Assembly: GCA_036417435.1 (NCBI GenBank)
Contig: CM070900.1
Coordinates: 29,799,496 to 29,863,495 of the forward strand
Direction of reading: 5' to 3'
DNA from: Inia geoffrensis
Taxonomy: Eukaryota > Chordata > Mammalia > Artiodactyla > Iniidae
Length of the DNA stretch: 64,000 nucleotides
The position numbers were made by a program, and so were the translations under genes. This document shows positions 33,066 to 44,293 of this stretch, piece by piece. Positions within the stretch are counted from its first letter, which is position 1, and every line of letters starts with the position of its first letter. The notes under the pieces were generated by a model that worked only from the letters and a program-made list of their open reading frames with translations, had not been told where the DNA came from and made no database searches.

Positions 33066-34354
33066 TGGCTGGATGCAGGCACTAGAGTTTAGTGTGGAAG
33101 GAAAATGGAATCAATGGACATACTCAGAAGTTTAGCGATTATCTTTGTGAAAGCTTTTCATTCCAAGTGTGTTTGATCTGAGGCACTGCAAGACTTCTAT
33201 AGAGAAAGAAATGTTAAAAGGCCAGTAAAATCTGTGAAGGTGCTGTAAGCCAAATTGTTTTTGTCTTCTGTATTCTGATTTTTATGATTACTGAGAGGCC
33301 ACAACCCCACAAGGAGATGACTCTTGATAGCAACAGAAGAGGACCAACCAACAGTCAGAAGAGAGGACTAAGCTGAAAGCTTTCATGGCCATCAGCCATG
33401 ACAATATGCCTTAGCTAATTCACAGCCAATAGAATGATGCACTTTACTCTAACCTTGATTCCACAACAAAGACAAAAGTAATCTAATAACAAATCATATC
33501 CTGTGACATAAATCTATACTACTAGTGTTAGTTTCTCGGATAGGAAATGAAACCATAATATATGTCACCTGCCAAGTGAGTTCACCAAAGAAATCAATGT
33601 AACTCGATTCCTAATGGGACAAAACCTCCAACTTCATATCTGGCCTCAAATTCTCCTATTAATAGGGAGAAGAGGGACTCCCAAACTTTGGCTGCCACGG
33701 CAAGTATATATAACAAACAAGAAGGACTCCCTCTCACCCTTGCCTTGTCCTGGCTTAACTGCTGTGGCTCCAGATCCCCTCTGAGCAAGATTCTCAACCT
33801 CGCTCATCGAGTGCCCAAAGAACGCGAAGACTTAATATTATTGACGTGTAAGACTCCATTTTCAAACCCACAGTGAGCACCTTTCCATAAATACTGAAAC
33901 ACTGTACATGTTCAGGCTCCTATAAATAAAACCCAAACATTTAAGCATTCACACTGGGAACTGTAGACAATATGACCCATAGCTAGGTTTAAGTTTGCCT
34001 TTGTGTGATGAAGACAAGGTTTATTAAACAAGACTAACAGTACAAAGGAATTACAAAGCTATAACTCATTGCTTAGAAGTTTATGGATTTCACCATTTTT
34101 TGTCATTTACAATGGCTCCTGCTCGAGGTCAACGGTGTTAACCATTTCCTTGCACAAGAAAAGCAGAGGATGTAGTAATGAGCAGTTAGCTTGAGTTAGT
34201 GCAAGAACAAAGAGGCATTAACATCGTCTTTCTAAAGAATGTATAGTTCCAAAAGTCCTAAACTCCAAATAAGGAACTGTGGGATTTTACCTTATTAGCC
34301 AAGGTACATTATTAGTCTGACCAGGTTACCTCACCTATTAAAGTTTTTCTCTTC
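33066..34354. other. No supported gene
   Basis: Unique sequence. The part around 33.6-33.85 kb has a TATA-like 'gtatatataac' followed by pyrimidine-rich text and could be a decayed LTR, but I cannot define its ends. Confidence 0.3.
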
Positions 34355-34475
34355 ACAACTATAAAACAAGGATAACTATACTACCTGTGCACACGGGTGT
34401 TATGAGGAATAAATGGTGTAATGTTTTACAAAGGGCTGGGCAAAACACCAGGCACAGACTAAAGCCTAACATTTG
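34355..34475 (+). mobile_element. MIR SINE 3' half
   Basis: The text 'actataaaacaaggataactatactacctg', then 'gggtgttatgaggaataaatggtgtaatg', then 'ccaggcacagactaaagc' is the sense MIR order. Confidence 0.7.
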
Positions 34476-36429
34476 TTTATCATTTGCTATTGTATCACTT
34501 TAACATCGTTCATCCAAAAAAGCTGGGGCCTTCGTTGTTGTCGTGTTAAAACAATAGCCCTAGTTTCATAAAAGTTGTGTTACACAAAAGGAAAAAGAGT
34601 GAAGAAATAGAATCAAAACATTTCTTCCTATTTAAAACAAATATAGTACTTCTTTGGGGAGGAATATAAAATACCATGATTAAATTTTTAAAGGAGGACC
34701 TGGAGGTTTGCCCAAATAGCCATAAAGCAGCAGAAGAGCCAACTCTATTAGGTATCCAAGCAGGAGAGTTTTATTCATTTTCGAAATAATGAATTAGTTG
34801 CCAAAAAGTAACACACCATATGCTCTCACCTAGCACTGCCATCCTAGTTCACATATCCAAGAAGCTGTCCATTAAAATACCAAACGGACAGTATCTCTGG
34901 ACAAAGGGTTTGACGTCCTAAAAGACAGAGTTCCTTTGTAAAATTTTACTGCTGTTCTGACGCCAACTTGTGCCTCATTCTTTACTTCCTATGGTTCATA
35001 TCTGAACTGAACAACTAAGAACTGTACCCTAAAACCAATAAAGAATTCAGTTACATTTTGGGATCAATTCCAGCGATATCTTTAATACTACCTTACCCAT
35101 TTAAGAAATGTAGTAGCAGTCTCTATGAAGAAATGCTCCTAATTCAGATAGTTTTCGGGCTGACATTACTAGAAACCGAAAAACCAATGTGAGGGATGGA
35201 AAAAGTTAAAAATATTTCACCCTGTGGTTCCAACATTTCAGAAGCGCAATTGCTGGGAACTAGATTTAAGCTTTAATTAGGAAATGTATACGTGTATCAC
35301 AGGGCTGTTCTTCGCCTGTGATGCGGGGAGAAAACTTTAGGCGCATAAGTTGAAATGCAAAGATCAATAAAAAAGCAAGTTCGACAACCCCAAAGGCAAA
35401 GAAGCTTTGAGGAATTTGGAGATTTCAAAGACTATCTCCATAAACCTGGGACCATGTCACTTAATTATACTATCATTGAGGGGTACAAACTAGATACAGA
35501 AATGCATCGCTTAAATATCATTTAGTTTAAATATTCTTTGCTTATGTATTATTTTGTATTTTTAACACTTTATTCCAAAGGAAAAAAGTGTACTTGGCAA
35601 AAATGTCTGTTAATTATGTAGGCATGGATTTGTTTTGAAAAGTAAATATTTTTATACTTCTAATTATTAAAAATAAGCAGAGAGGCACAGGAATATGGAA
35701 CAATTAATAAATGGGTTAGAAAGGAGCTAAAAGTTGAAAGGCAAAAAGGAGTCCAAAGTGCAAGAAAGAATGTTTCTATTTCTTTGCTCAGGTTAACCAA
35801 GGGAGGGGATGGAACAGGGTAGGGGCGGGTGTGTGTCTGGGCCTGTGCCCATGTGCAGCTGATCATGTAATCAATATAAACTATCACAACAGATAATTTG
35901 AGCCTAAAATTTAACTTGGGAGCTCATGTCTCTGTGGAAGGGTGTAAATGAGTTGAAACGTACGGCACAGCGGAGTTGATCCTCTCACGTTTTCGGATGG
36001 AAGCTCATTTTCTCACAAGTGCCTGATAACCACACACTTGGACAGCCAGGCCTCTGATCCCTTTCCTCCTCTCATGTGTTGATGTGAAGCACAAAGCTGT
36101 AAGTGGGACAGCCTGCAGGACTCATGCTAAAAGCTTTGTTGTGGGAATTCCTAAAGCGTATGCCTATAAATAGGATGGTCTGCATTTACTCAAGTTGCGC
36201 ACACTGACCCAAATAGGAACGATGCATATGATTCACAAATGTGTACATCAATACCCTGGGGAGCAAAGGGGCAGGCATGGTTCCCAAACCGAGGATGTTT
36301 CTAAGGAAACATCCTCAGTATTTTTATGTGCCTCTCCTTCTAAACAATTTTTAAAACAAAGTCCAAACAAATGACAGCTGGAAGAACATAGCTTCAATAT
36401 ACATGGAGACAAAGAATTAAGATATCCCA
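34476..36429. other. Repeat-poor stretch with a CpG-retaining part near 35.95 kb
   Basis: No exon is recognised. The part at 35925-36235 has several CpG sites and a perfect MEF2-type core (36164-36173). Confidence 0.4.
36164..36173. promoter_or_regulatory. MEF2-type CTA(A/T)4TAG motif
   Basis: CTATAAATAG fits the MEF2 consensus exactly and also contains a TATA-like core. A single 10-bp match has low specificity. Confidence 0.25.
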
Positions 36430-36960
36430 ATGCAAAGATATTCTACAAATTGATAAGAAAGAGACAGCACACCCAACGTGGAATAGACTGCCAATTCACA
36501 AAGATAACGTGAATAGCAAAACTAATGGCAAACCAAACTGACATGAAAAATGAAATATATATGAAAGGAGGCCCAACTACTCTAGGAATCAGGTAAATAA
36601 AAATTATAACCCAAACCATTTCTGACTCATTAGACGAAGAAAATTTTTAAAAACTGTTAACACCCAGTGTGGTTAACGTGCAGGAAAACAGGCAGGCAGA
36701 CTCATCCATTGCTGGAAGGGGTATGAATTTCTGCCATCATTTTCTGGATTTTCTTCTGGCTCTGTTTATTAAAATTTAAAAACGACATCAACTCTTTTAC
36801 TCAGCTATCTCAATGTTACAATGCATCTATCCTGAAACAAAGGAAAACAACCATATGTAAAGATGTATGTACAAGTGTGAATGGCTGTAAGAGTCAAAAG
36901 TATAAACTATTTAAATGTCCATTGTCAGGGAAGAAAACATATACATGCTCTATGTCTTAG
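36430..36960 (+). mobile_element. Degraded old L1 (L1M-type), ORF2 3' region
   Basis: ORF2 landmarks are visible in sense order: 'aattgataagaaagagacagcacacccaa', 'gccaattcacaaagataac', 'gaaaggaggcccaactactctaggaatcaggtaaataaaaatt', 'gtgtggttaacgtgcaggaaaacaggcaggcagactcatccattgctgg', and 'aaatgtccattgtcaggga'. No frame survives. Confidence 0.7.
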
Positions 36961-37350
36961 ACTGAGTTCCCCAGAAACCGGCTCTGAGATGAGATTTGTA
37001 CAAAAATGATTCATTAGGAAGTGCTCCTGGGAAAAACAGCCCGGGGAGGGGGATAGGGAAGGGAGGGAGGCCACTGTGCAATTTTAAGCAGCGTCCCACA
37101 GCAGGTAACTGGCTCAGTCACATAGAAAAGTTCTGGAGACTGCCGGGGTCGCGTTCAGTGTTGTCACAGGTAGCCCCCTGCAACTGTCAGTCGCTGGTTC
37201 TGGGCTACTCTCAAGCGGGGGTGTAAAGCAGCCCTGGCTGCTGGAGCCAAGCCCTTCAGAGAGAAGCAGGTACTGGCTGGCAGAAGTAAAACACACCAGG
37301 AGCCAGTGGGCCCAAAAGAGGTGGAAAGATTGAACCTCACCTGGGGCACG
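36961..37350. other. GC-richer segment, probably an unassigned interspersed repeat
   Basis: This 390-bp block differs sharply in composition from its AT-rich flanks and lies between two L1-type fragments. Its start (gactgagttccccagaaaccgg) and interior (aatgattcattaggaagtgctcctgggaaaaacagcccggggagg) resemble a mammalian repeat that I cannot name. The three overlapping ORFs at 36996-37349 have no domain. Confidence 0.35.
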
Positions 37351-37384
37351 ATGGTGTATTACGTGCTATTTTTTTCAAGTGCTC

Positions 37385-37690
37385 GTTTATGTATGTTTAT
37401 TAATTGTTTTGGTAAAATATGCAAAACATACAATTTACCATTTTAACTATTTTTAACTGTATGGTTCAGTGGCATTAAATACATTCACATTCTCGTGCAA
37501 CTATCACCACCATCCATCTCCAGAACTTTTCCATCTTCCCAAACTCAGAATTCTGTACCTATAAAACAGCAACTCCTCATTCCTTCCTCTCCCCAGCCCT
37601 TGACAACCACTATTTTACTTTCTGTCTTCATGAATTTGACCATTTGAAGTATAACTCATATAAGCAGAATCATTGTATTATGTGCAGTAA
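37385..37690. mobile_element. Old L1-type fragment
   Basis: The text 'ggttcagtggcattaaatacattcacattctcgtgcaactatcaccaccatccatctccagaac', then 'cccttgacaaccactattttactttctgtc', is a familiar L1M non-coding segment. I do not assign its orientation. Confidence 0.6.
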
Positions 37691-38031
37691 AAGGAATGAA
37701 ATAGTTATATACATTTAACTACGCTTAAGTGGAGTACGTTAGAAAATAATGGGTATGATAAGGCACCAGAATGTTTTTTTCTGGGAGTGGGGCATCTTAT
37801 TTCATCATTTATTTATATAAGCCTACACTAAAGTGTGGAATGATAAGCATCAAAATATTAACATAAAAGTTACCATAGGATGGTATGGGAGGGGTAGACT
37901 GAAAAAAGAATGAACAGAAATAACTAGCAACATATATACAGAGAACTGGATACACATATACTTTTGTGCTTTTGTTTTGCCTATGCATGCATTGCATTCA
38001 TAAATTAACAGCCAAATAAGGTAAAAGTTTA

Positions 38032-38248
38032 GGGGCTTCCCTGGTGGGGCAGTGGTTGAGAGTCCGCCTGCCAATGCAGGGGACACGGGTTCGTGCCCCG
38101 GTCTGGGAGGATCCCACGTGCCGCGGAGCGGCTGGGCCCCTGAGCCATGGCCGCTGAGCCTGCGCGTCCGGAGCCTGTGCTCCGCGGCGGGAGAGGCCAC
38201 AGCAGTGAGAAGCCCGTGTACCGCAAAAAAAAAAAAAAAAAAAAAAAA
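38032..38248 (+). mobile_element. CHR-type SINE with poly-A tail
   Basis: Complete head, B-box-like 'cgggttcgtgcc', GC-rich body and a long A-run to 38248. No convincing target duplication. ORFs at 37850-38297 are SINE readings. Confidence 0.96.
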
Positions 38249-38479
38249 GATTAAATATTCTCCACCAACATTAACTTCTGTGAGCGTTTTTCCTTAAATT
38301 GGAAATGCTCAGGTTTAAAATCTTTTCTCAGAGTCAACAGGCTTATCCTTTTAACTGAAAGCTGGGAAATGCCTTTGGGACTTAAGTCTATATATGTGAT
38401 CCTGAAATTAACAGACAAACAGACACAGTCATTCTGGGCAATGGAGGAATAAGGCAGAAAGAAATGGAAATATGTATGT

Positions 38480-38976
38480 TAAAGCAAGGCAATAATGATA
38501 TTCAAAATGCAAGCACTTCCATTATTTATAAAACTGCAAGGAATCAATGGCAGGAGAATGAATAAATGAATTAAAATGTATTAAACAGAATCATGCACTG
38601 CACAGACATGAAATTATATTTTTGAAATTTTTTATTGACCAAAAAAGCATAACAGAATATGAGGTTAAAATAAGGAATATGGAGTGCTGTATAAATAAAT
38701 GACTCATTACATAAAGTTAAATATATCATGTACCTATGCTCCAGTATGTGCACAAGTACATACAAGTAAATAAAAATGCATTTCTCTGGAAGAACACATA
38801 CCACCTAAATGTTGATATCAGTTAGACGTAGGTTCTGGGAATATGGCTGATTTTTAAAGTTTCTTCTTTTTACTTTTCTGCATTGTTTTACTTTCAGACA
38901 ACGCCATGCTTCAGCATTTTCATCAAGTAAAATCACACAATAAAACAATATGCTTTAAAAATAAAAAAAAAAAAAA
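38480..38976 (+). mobile_element. Degraded old L1 3' end
   Basis: A decayed ORF2/3' UTR text (ggagaatgaataaatgaattaaaatgtatt, then tttctctggaagaacacataccacctaaatg, then tgggaatatggctgatttttaaagtttcttctttttacttttctgcattg) ends in 'aaaaataaaaaaaaaaa', consistent with a plus-strand poly-A tail. Confidence 0.55.
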
Positions 38977-40070
38977 GGGCAAGGAAATACTTGTAAAGAA
39001 ACAAGCTCCAGTCTACTTAGCAATTTTGACAGATTAAGAATGGAAAAGGGTATGCACATTCTCTTCTACTGTTGAATTGACCAAAAGTTTTCTAAAAAGT
39101 ATCGGGCATCTGGTTACTCTTACATTTTTGTAAAAATCTTAATAAGTATATTAACCTGGCTAGCCTGGCCATAACATATCTGGGATCTGAATGCACAATT
39201 CCAGGACTCCCAGGTTGGCTCAAAGGACAGTAAAGTTGGGAGGGAACCCAAGACTTCAGGTCCTTTAGGATTAAAAAAGCTAGTCTAGGCTCAATGGTTT
39301 GCGTTTGCATCCGCTCTATTACATCCTACTACAATTCATTAAAGATTTCAGTAGTTCGGATAAGAATGAGCATTCATTGTCAGCAAGCACATCCATATAG
39401 ATCAAAAGAAGGAAAGATTAACTTTCTTTAAATTAAGCATATCAGAAACATAGCACTAAGGTAAAAGTTTGCTATACTACACATTGTCTTCTCATCTGCC
39501 TTCTTAGAAGTCAAAAAACCCACATTTTAAAAGTCCAAAATGGTGGAAACAGAGTAACACTCTACATTAAAGTATTATTCAACAGTGCTCCTAGCGAATG
39601 TCCTACAGGTTTCGATAAAAAAAACTGGAATTCTCTTGACTGACAAACTAATAAAATGAATATATTTGATACCCAGGGAGTGGGTGACAAATCTTCTTTA
39701 CATCTTTTAGACGTTTTCTACCCTCCACAGACCATTCCCAACATTCAACAGATCTTTCTATGAAATTGTACACACTGCATGTGAAAACAGTAAAAGACAC
39801 TACAGAAGAAAGCCCTTGAATCCATATCACATTGCTGTGCAAACACTGAGGCAGCAAAGAGACTCACAGAGTTCCAGTTGAAAGGAAAACAGAACCAAAA
39901 CCAACTACCTTTCTAGAACTTTTGTTTAAAAACATTTTTTTTTGTTTTATTTTTTTCTTAATGATCGGCATTGTGGACGTTTTCCTGACCTTTTCTTAAT
40001 TTTTTTTTCATGTTTAATATTTCTCTATTTATTTGTCATTATCTGCTTATGAATCCCTTTGCAACTTATT
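38977..40070. other. No gene or recognised repeat
   Basis: Unique AT-rich sequence. ORFs at 39092-39310 and 39648-39857 lack splice or family support. Confidence 0.45.
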
Positions 40071-40302
40071 TTTTTTTAAAACATCTTTATTGGAGTATAA
40101 TTGCTTTACAATGATGTGTTAGTTTCTGCTGCATAACAAAGTCAACCAGCTATACATATACATACATCCCCATATCTCCTCCCTCTTGCATCTCCCTCCC
40201 ACTCTCCCTATCCCAACCCTCTAGGTGGTTACAGAGCACCACACTGATCTCCCTGTGCTATGCGGCTGCCTCCCACTAGCTAGCTATTTTACATCTGGTA
40301 GA
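40071..40302 (-). mobile_element. L1 3' UTR, body part of a 5'-inverted L1
   Basis: The plus strand starts with T-rich sequence, shows TTTATT (AATAAA on the complement) at 40086-40091, then 'gagtataattgctttacaatgatgtgttagtttctgctgc' and 'ctgtgctatgcggctgcctcccactagctagctattttacatctggta'. This is an L1 3' UTR in minus orientation. It breaks at 40300, where the expected continuation appears inverted. Confidence 0.9.
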
Positions 40303-40497
40303 GAATGGACTCTTTTTTTTGGTCGCGCTTTGCGGCTTATGGGATCTTAGTACCCTGACCAGGGATTGAACCTGGGACCCGGCAGTGAAAGCACTGAGTC
40401 CTAACCACTGGACCGCCAGGGAATTCCCTTGAAGACATGAGGAGTGGAAAGGGTAAGCTGGGATGAAGTGGGAGAGTGGCATGGACATATATATACC
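40303..40497 (+). mobile_element. Inverted 5' segment of the same L1, split by a SINE
   Basis: The bases at 40301-40313 and 40429-40497 (gagaatggact, then gacatgaggagtggaaagggtaagctgggatg...gagtggcatggacatatatatacc) are the sequence that should precede the 3' part, but in the opposite orientation. The inverted block ends where the 3' block begins in the L1 map, the expected outcome of twin priming. Confidence 0.8.
40314..40428 (-). mobile_element. SINE of a shorter CHR/Bov-tA-like type, nested in L1
   Basis: The plus strand reads 'gcggcttatgggatcttagtaccctgaccagggattgaacctgggaccc', then 'gagtcctaaccactggaccgccagggaattccc', a tRNA-derived SINE in reverse with a T-run on its left. The head variant (ggaattccctgg on the complement) differs from the other copies in the window. 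Confidence 0.85.
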
Positions 40498-41099
40498 TTT
40501 TAATTTTTTTAAATGAATGAATGAATGTAGTTTTCCTGACTCAGTATTCCAATCATCCTAGGAAAATAGCTGGAAAGAAAGGTCAGTTAAGAAATAAGGT
40601 CTAGATGAGTAATATGGTTAAACAGAATTCTTTTTACTTAATTTTAAAGTACATCTGACAGGCTCCCTTCCCACATTCCTTTCGTATAAGTGGGCTGCAG
40701 AGTGGAAGAAAAGCTTTTCTTTGACATTCAACAACGCAAGTCCCTTCTAACCCAGTGGAGCATACTGCCTGAAAGGAACACAGTCTGCAAGCTTGGAAGG
40801 CTATTAACAATCTTTTTACGTATCAAGTTTTATTTCCCTACTAAGGTACCTACTCATAACCAAATAATAAGCCATGTACTTATTCAAAGAGTAATAACAT
40901 TTCCCATCTTTGGTTTTAAACACTAAGGTCTCTAAAAAGTAAAGCCAATGAATCTAGCAAATACAATAAGACTTTACAGAATATGACATTAACCATCTTC
41001 TTTACAACTCTGTTTTTTATCCCTGCCTGAAATAAAAAAAAGTACCAGATTATACAATACTGCCACAAATAAATAACTTTTGTAAGTGATGGTTTCTCT
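40498..41099. other. No supported gene
   Basis: Unique sequence directly beyond the most distal candidate poly-A signal of the minus-strand gene. Confidence 0.4.
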
Positions 41100-41118
41100 A
41101 TATACTGTAAAATGATAC

Positions 41119-41124
41119 TTTATT
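41119..41124 (-). terminator. Candidate distal poly-A signal (AATAAA)
   Basis: TTTATT on the plus strand reads AATAAA on the minus strand in the context CTGCAATAAAGTATC, with GU-rich sequence downstream. Confidence 0.35.
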
Positions 41125-42113
41125 GCAGGGCAACGAATAGCTAGCTTAAAACAAATATAGTACAGTTTACATGAAACATCATTTTTGCAACAGATCAAAA
41201 ACAGAAACTGAACTTTTCTTTTGCCAAGACATAGTGCAATTTCGTATATTTCAAATGACGCACAAAACTAAGAATTTTCCTCATCAGTAAAAACTAAAAT
41301 TAAATGTTTTCTTGAAATATATTTCAGTGACTAAGTCTTAAATCATCCTTCAATACATCAAATTCAATCTATCCTAATGGAGAAATGCAGTGCTGTGAAT
41401 TATCCATTAAGTTGGAGAATCAGAAGTTGTTTTAATTGGTTTCGAATGGAAGCATTATTCTGCATTTCTAATCACGTTTCTACCCCTAAGGCTAATATTA
41501 AAAATGAATTACAATTCCTGAGCAAAGGAATTGACTCAGAATCATGGCTGGGATTAACATTTTGTTACAGATAATCCACAAACTAGAGTCCAAAAGCCTA
41601 TAACTGAGAGTGGAGCATATTTTCTAAGTAAGAAGCTAAAATGCTCATTAGACACACTCCTTGTTAATAATGAACCATCTGAAAGGAGTACATGTGTTAT
41701 GTAAAGCGTTTTACATTCTATTGTACAATATGAGTCCCTCTTCCAAGATCATCAAAGTATTTATTTACTGAATTTTACTGTATTTCTAGAAATGAGACAC
41801 TGGAAGGGTTGTCAACTGCCTTGCGCTGAATTACACATATCTTCAAAATGACCTTATAATTTTAAGACATAAAAGAAGTTCTACCTTTCTAACCAGGCAA
41901 CAAAGGCTGGCTGTCAATCACAAATACACACTCATAGAAAGTTTAAAGTAAACCTGACATCCTGGTCACAATCAATTAAATTATGCTACAAGACAGAAGC
42001 TTGTCACTTGTGCCATTAAGTGGTTTCAACTAAAACTTCAAATATGAATGAGGAGGTATAAACTGACCTATTCACTGACAATTAAGCAACTCCTCTGATT
42101 TGAGCCTTGGATA

Positions 42114-42157
42114 TCATTTGCATAATGAAAATACCCTTCCCCCAATTATGCAAATGA
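42114..42157. repeat. Perfect 13-bp inverted repeat carrying two octamer motifs
   Basis: TCATTTGCATAAT (42114-42126) and its exact reverse complement ATTATGCAAATGA (42145-42157) are separated by 18 bp. Each arm holds an octamer (ATTTGCAT / ATGCAAAT), the POU-domain factor site. In RNA the arms could form a hairpin. Confidence 0.95.
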
Positions 42158-43109
42158 CAGTGTAAAAGGAAAAGAACACTCAGGAAGAGGTTTTTATTTG
42201 TAGGGACATTTTAATGAGGTGATAGGTATCTTAATAACTATTTTTGGGTGAAGACACCTGGATTATTAAACAGCAATTCTGCTGTATCCTATATTAATTC
42301 ATAGGAAGATTTTTATCACTTCTGTTTAATTTATGAGAGACTTGAACTACTTAGTATCACTGGCCTGGTTTAAAGTAAACCAATTTAAACAAAAGATAAA
42401 ATAAATGGTTAAGTTTGGATGATTTGGGTTTTTCAGATATTTTTCTTTCAGTTTAACAATAATTCACCACAACTACAAATCAGGAAGATCTGCCTGAAAT
42501 TAACTTCAAAGCAGCTTTGCAAATGAGTCCTAGAGGGTTTTATGAAAAAATGTCACCAAAAAAAAAAAAGAACTTTACATATATTAATTGCATTTAATTA
42601 TTTTTTATGTGGAGGAACTTTAAAGGGGAAGAAAAATCCGTATCATTGCAAAATAACCTCTCAAGTGTCTAATACTTCTTAAGAGGAAACTCTTACCTGG
42701 AATAATTAAAAGACATTATTATTAACTATTATTACTATTCATTGATTATTAAGAAATTCTGGTTATAATTTACTTCATTCCAGACTGCTTATAATTCTTT
42801 TCACAAGATGAGATTTTTAAATATAGTGTTAATTTTCTTTTTGAAAAATATAGAGTTAACATTCAATTTAATGTCTTATGATTAGTTTAATTTAGGCAAT
42901 ACAACAGGTTTTATGGATGCTTTCACAACTTGTTTCATTGCTTTAGGCCCAAATTTTCTCCTTTAGGAGGTTAAACTAAATGTTCTCCTAAGTGATTTAC
43001 AGCTCTGAAATGGCTAGCTACTCCAGTGATATTTTTCTGAAAAAGACCGTTTTTCCCTAGTTCTTTTTCATATGAACCATACAGTCTGTCCAAAAATACC
43101 CCCTGTCAT

Positions 43110-43115
43110 TTTATT
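43110..43115 (-). terminator. Candidate proximal poly-A signal (AATAAA)
   Basis: The minus strand reads ATAACAATAAAATGACAGGGGG, about 490 nt after the predicted stop codon. Confidence 0.3.
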
Positions 43116-43485
43116 GTTATAAGAATGGTAAAATATTATTGTGAATAACAGAATCAATTTCATAAAAGTACAAGAATAGTTTTCATATGATATGAATTAA
43201 ATCAACTCAGACAAGCAACTTTCTGTAAGGAACTCACTGAATAAGTAAAGGCAGGAGCATCAGAAAGCAAAATAAAATAAGCATTTGGAGACGCCAGTGA
43301 GATTTGTCTACTAAAAAAAGGAGAGAGAGAGAGGGAGAACTAAAAGAGCAGTCAAATTCTAGCTATCAACAAACTTGTACTATGTGCTTTGCTGTATAAA
43401 ACAGCCACTGCCATGGACACAATATTATTTCTTTTGATCCGGTAGCCTGTTCTCATGGATAACATGGAAAGCAACATTTGTGATT

Positions 43486-43499
43486 GGGGTGGGGGGGGG
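43486..43499 (+). repeat. G-rich run (ggggtggggggggg)
   Basis: Near-homopolymeric G tract inside the candidate 3' UTR; C-rich on the proposed transcript strand. Confidence 0.9.
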
Positions 43500-43605
43500 C
43501 TCCCGCAGCCTGCTTTTAAAAAGCCTAAAATTTGATTGACTCTAATCTAATAGTCAACGACTGTACAAAAATAAGGAACATTTAACCTGTTTTGGTTCTT
43601 ACTGT

Positions 43606-43731
43606 TCATATTTTTTTATAATTCCACTTTGGGTAGGTCTTGGACAATGCTCTTTTCATGCAATAAAGTATAACGGCAGTTATGCATGTCATCATAACTC
43701 CTCCAACCCCACAAATCAGGTCAGTACTGGT
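43606..43731 (-). CDS. Candidate terminal coding exon of an unidentified membrane protein
   Basis: I do not recognise the gene. Read on the minus strand from an acceptor (tgatttctttacag) at 43732, frame 0 is open for 41 codons and stops at TGA (43608-43606). Residues 5-24, LICGVGGVMMTCITAVILYC, form a 20-residue hydrophobic stretch of transmembrane length. A 17-residue tail rich in Lys/Arg and aromatics (MKRALSKTYPKWNYKKI) follows, as expected for a cytoplasmic tail under the positive-inside rule. The upstream candidate exon joins in phase 0. A repeat-poor stretch with AATAAA signals follows. A competing frame (phase 1) would stop early, at 43723-43721. The exon could still be chance: the length is short and no upstream exons were found. 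Confidence 0.45.
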   Translation of the reverse strand, partial: TSTDLICGVGGVMMTCITAVILYCMKRALSKTYPKWNYKKI

Positions 43732-44110
43732 CTGTAAAGAAATCAAGATTCAAGATCTAAGATTACTGCCTACACTCTGGAGAATAAGATATGTAAAATA
43801 CGTATGAATGCCTTGAGAACAACTTTTCCATAAGCTTGAAAATGAGAGTAACTCATGATGCTGTTAGTCTTAGGAGGTAATTTCCTTTTCATATCAAACT
43901 TCAATACCTTTAACCAAGGCTTATGCATGAACACCGCAAGGCCAAATTTTCCTCCTTGAAAACGTACACCGATCCGCTTCAAACTTCAGAGCTTCTCATC
44001 AAATTAAATTGGATCTTAATTTAGAAATGTGGAACTTCTGGATTTCAGAATGTTTGAGGTAGCTTTTGCACCAGCCTACATTTCTATCTCAAAAGCCCCA
44101 CAGGATGCCA

Positions 44111-44164
44111 AACCAATTAATTAATACTATATTTAAAAATATCTAATCAGTTAATTAATTGGTT
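44111..44164. repeat. Perfect 14-bp inverted repeat of homeodomain-type sites
   Basis: AACCAATTAATTAA (44111-44124) and TTAATTAATTGGTT (44151-44164) are exact reverse complements with a 26-bp AT-rich spacer. Each arm holds CCAAT and tandem TAATTA-type cores. It lies in the short intron between the two candidate exons. Confidence 0.95.
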
Positions 44165-44293
44165 AATTCACTAACCCATCAACCAATGTATTGGCTAATT
44201 GACTAAACTGTCATTTTGTGTCAGGCAAATAGAAATCCAGGAAATAACAACAACTGCACAAAGTTTAAACAAAACACACAAAGAACAACTTAC

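Larger units (their letters stand above)
41100..43605 (-). other. Candidate 3' UTR of the minus-strand gene
   Basis: This 2.5-kb stretch lies directly downstream of the predicted stop codon and carries almost no recognisable repeat, only a weak MIR-like end near 42955-43012, in a window that is otherwise full of them. It holds AATAAA on the minus strand at 43110-43115 and 41119-41124; the distal one is followed by U/GU-rich sequence (ttatttatttgtggcagtattg on the complement). These features fit a long 3' UTR with alternative polyadenylation. An RNA read across it would settle the point. It could also be plain unique non-coding DNA. Confidence 0.35.
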
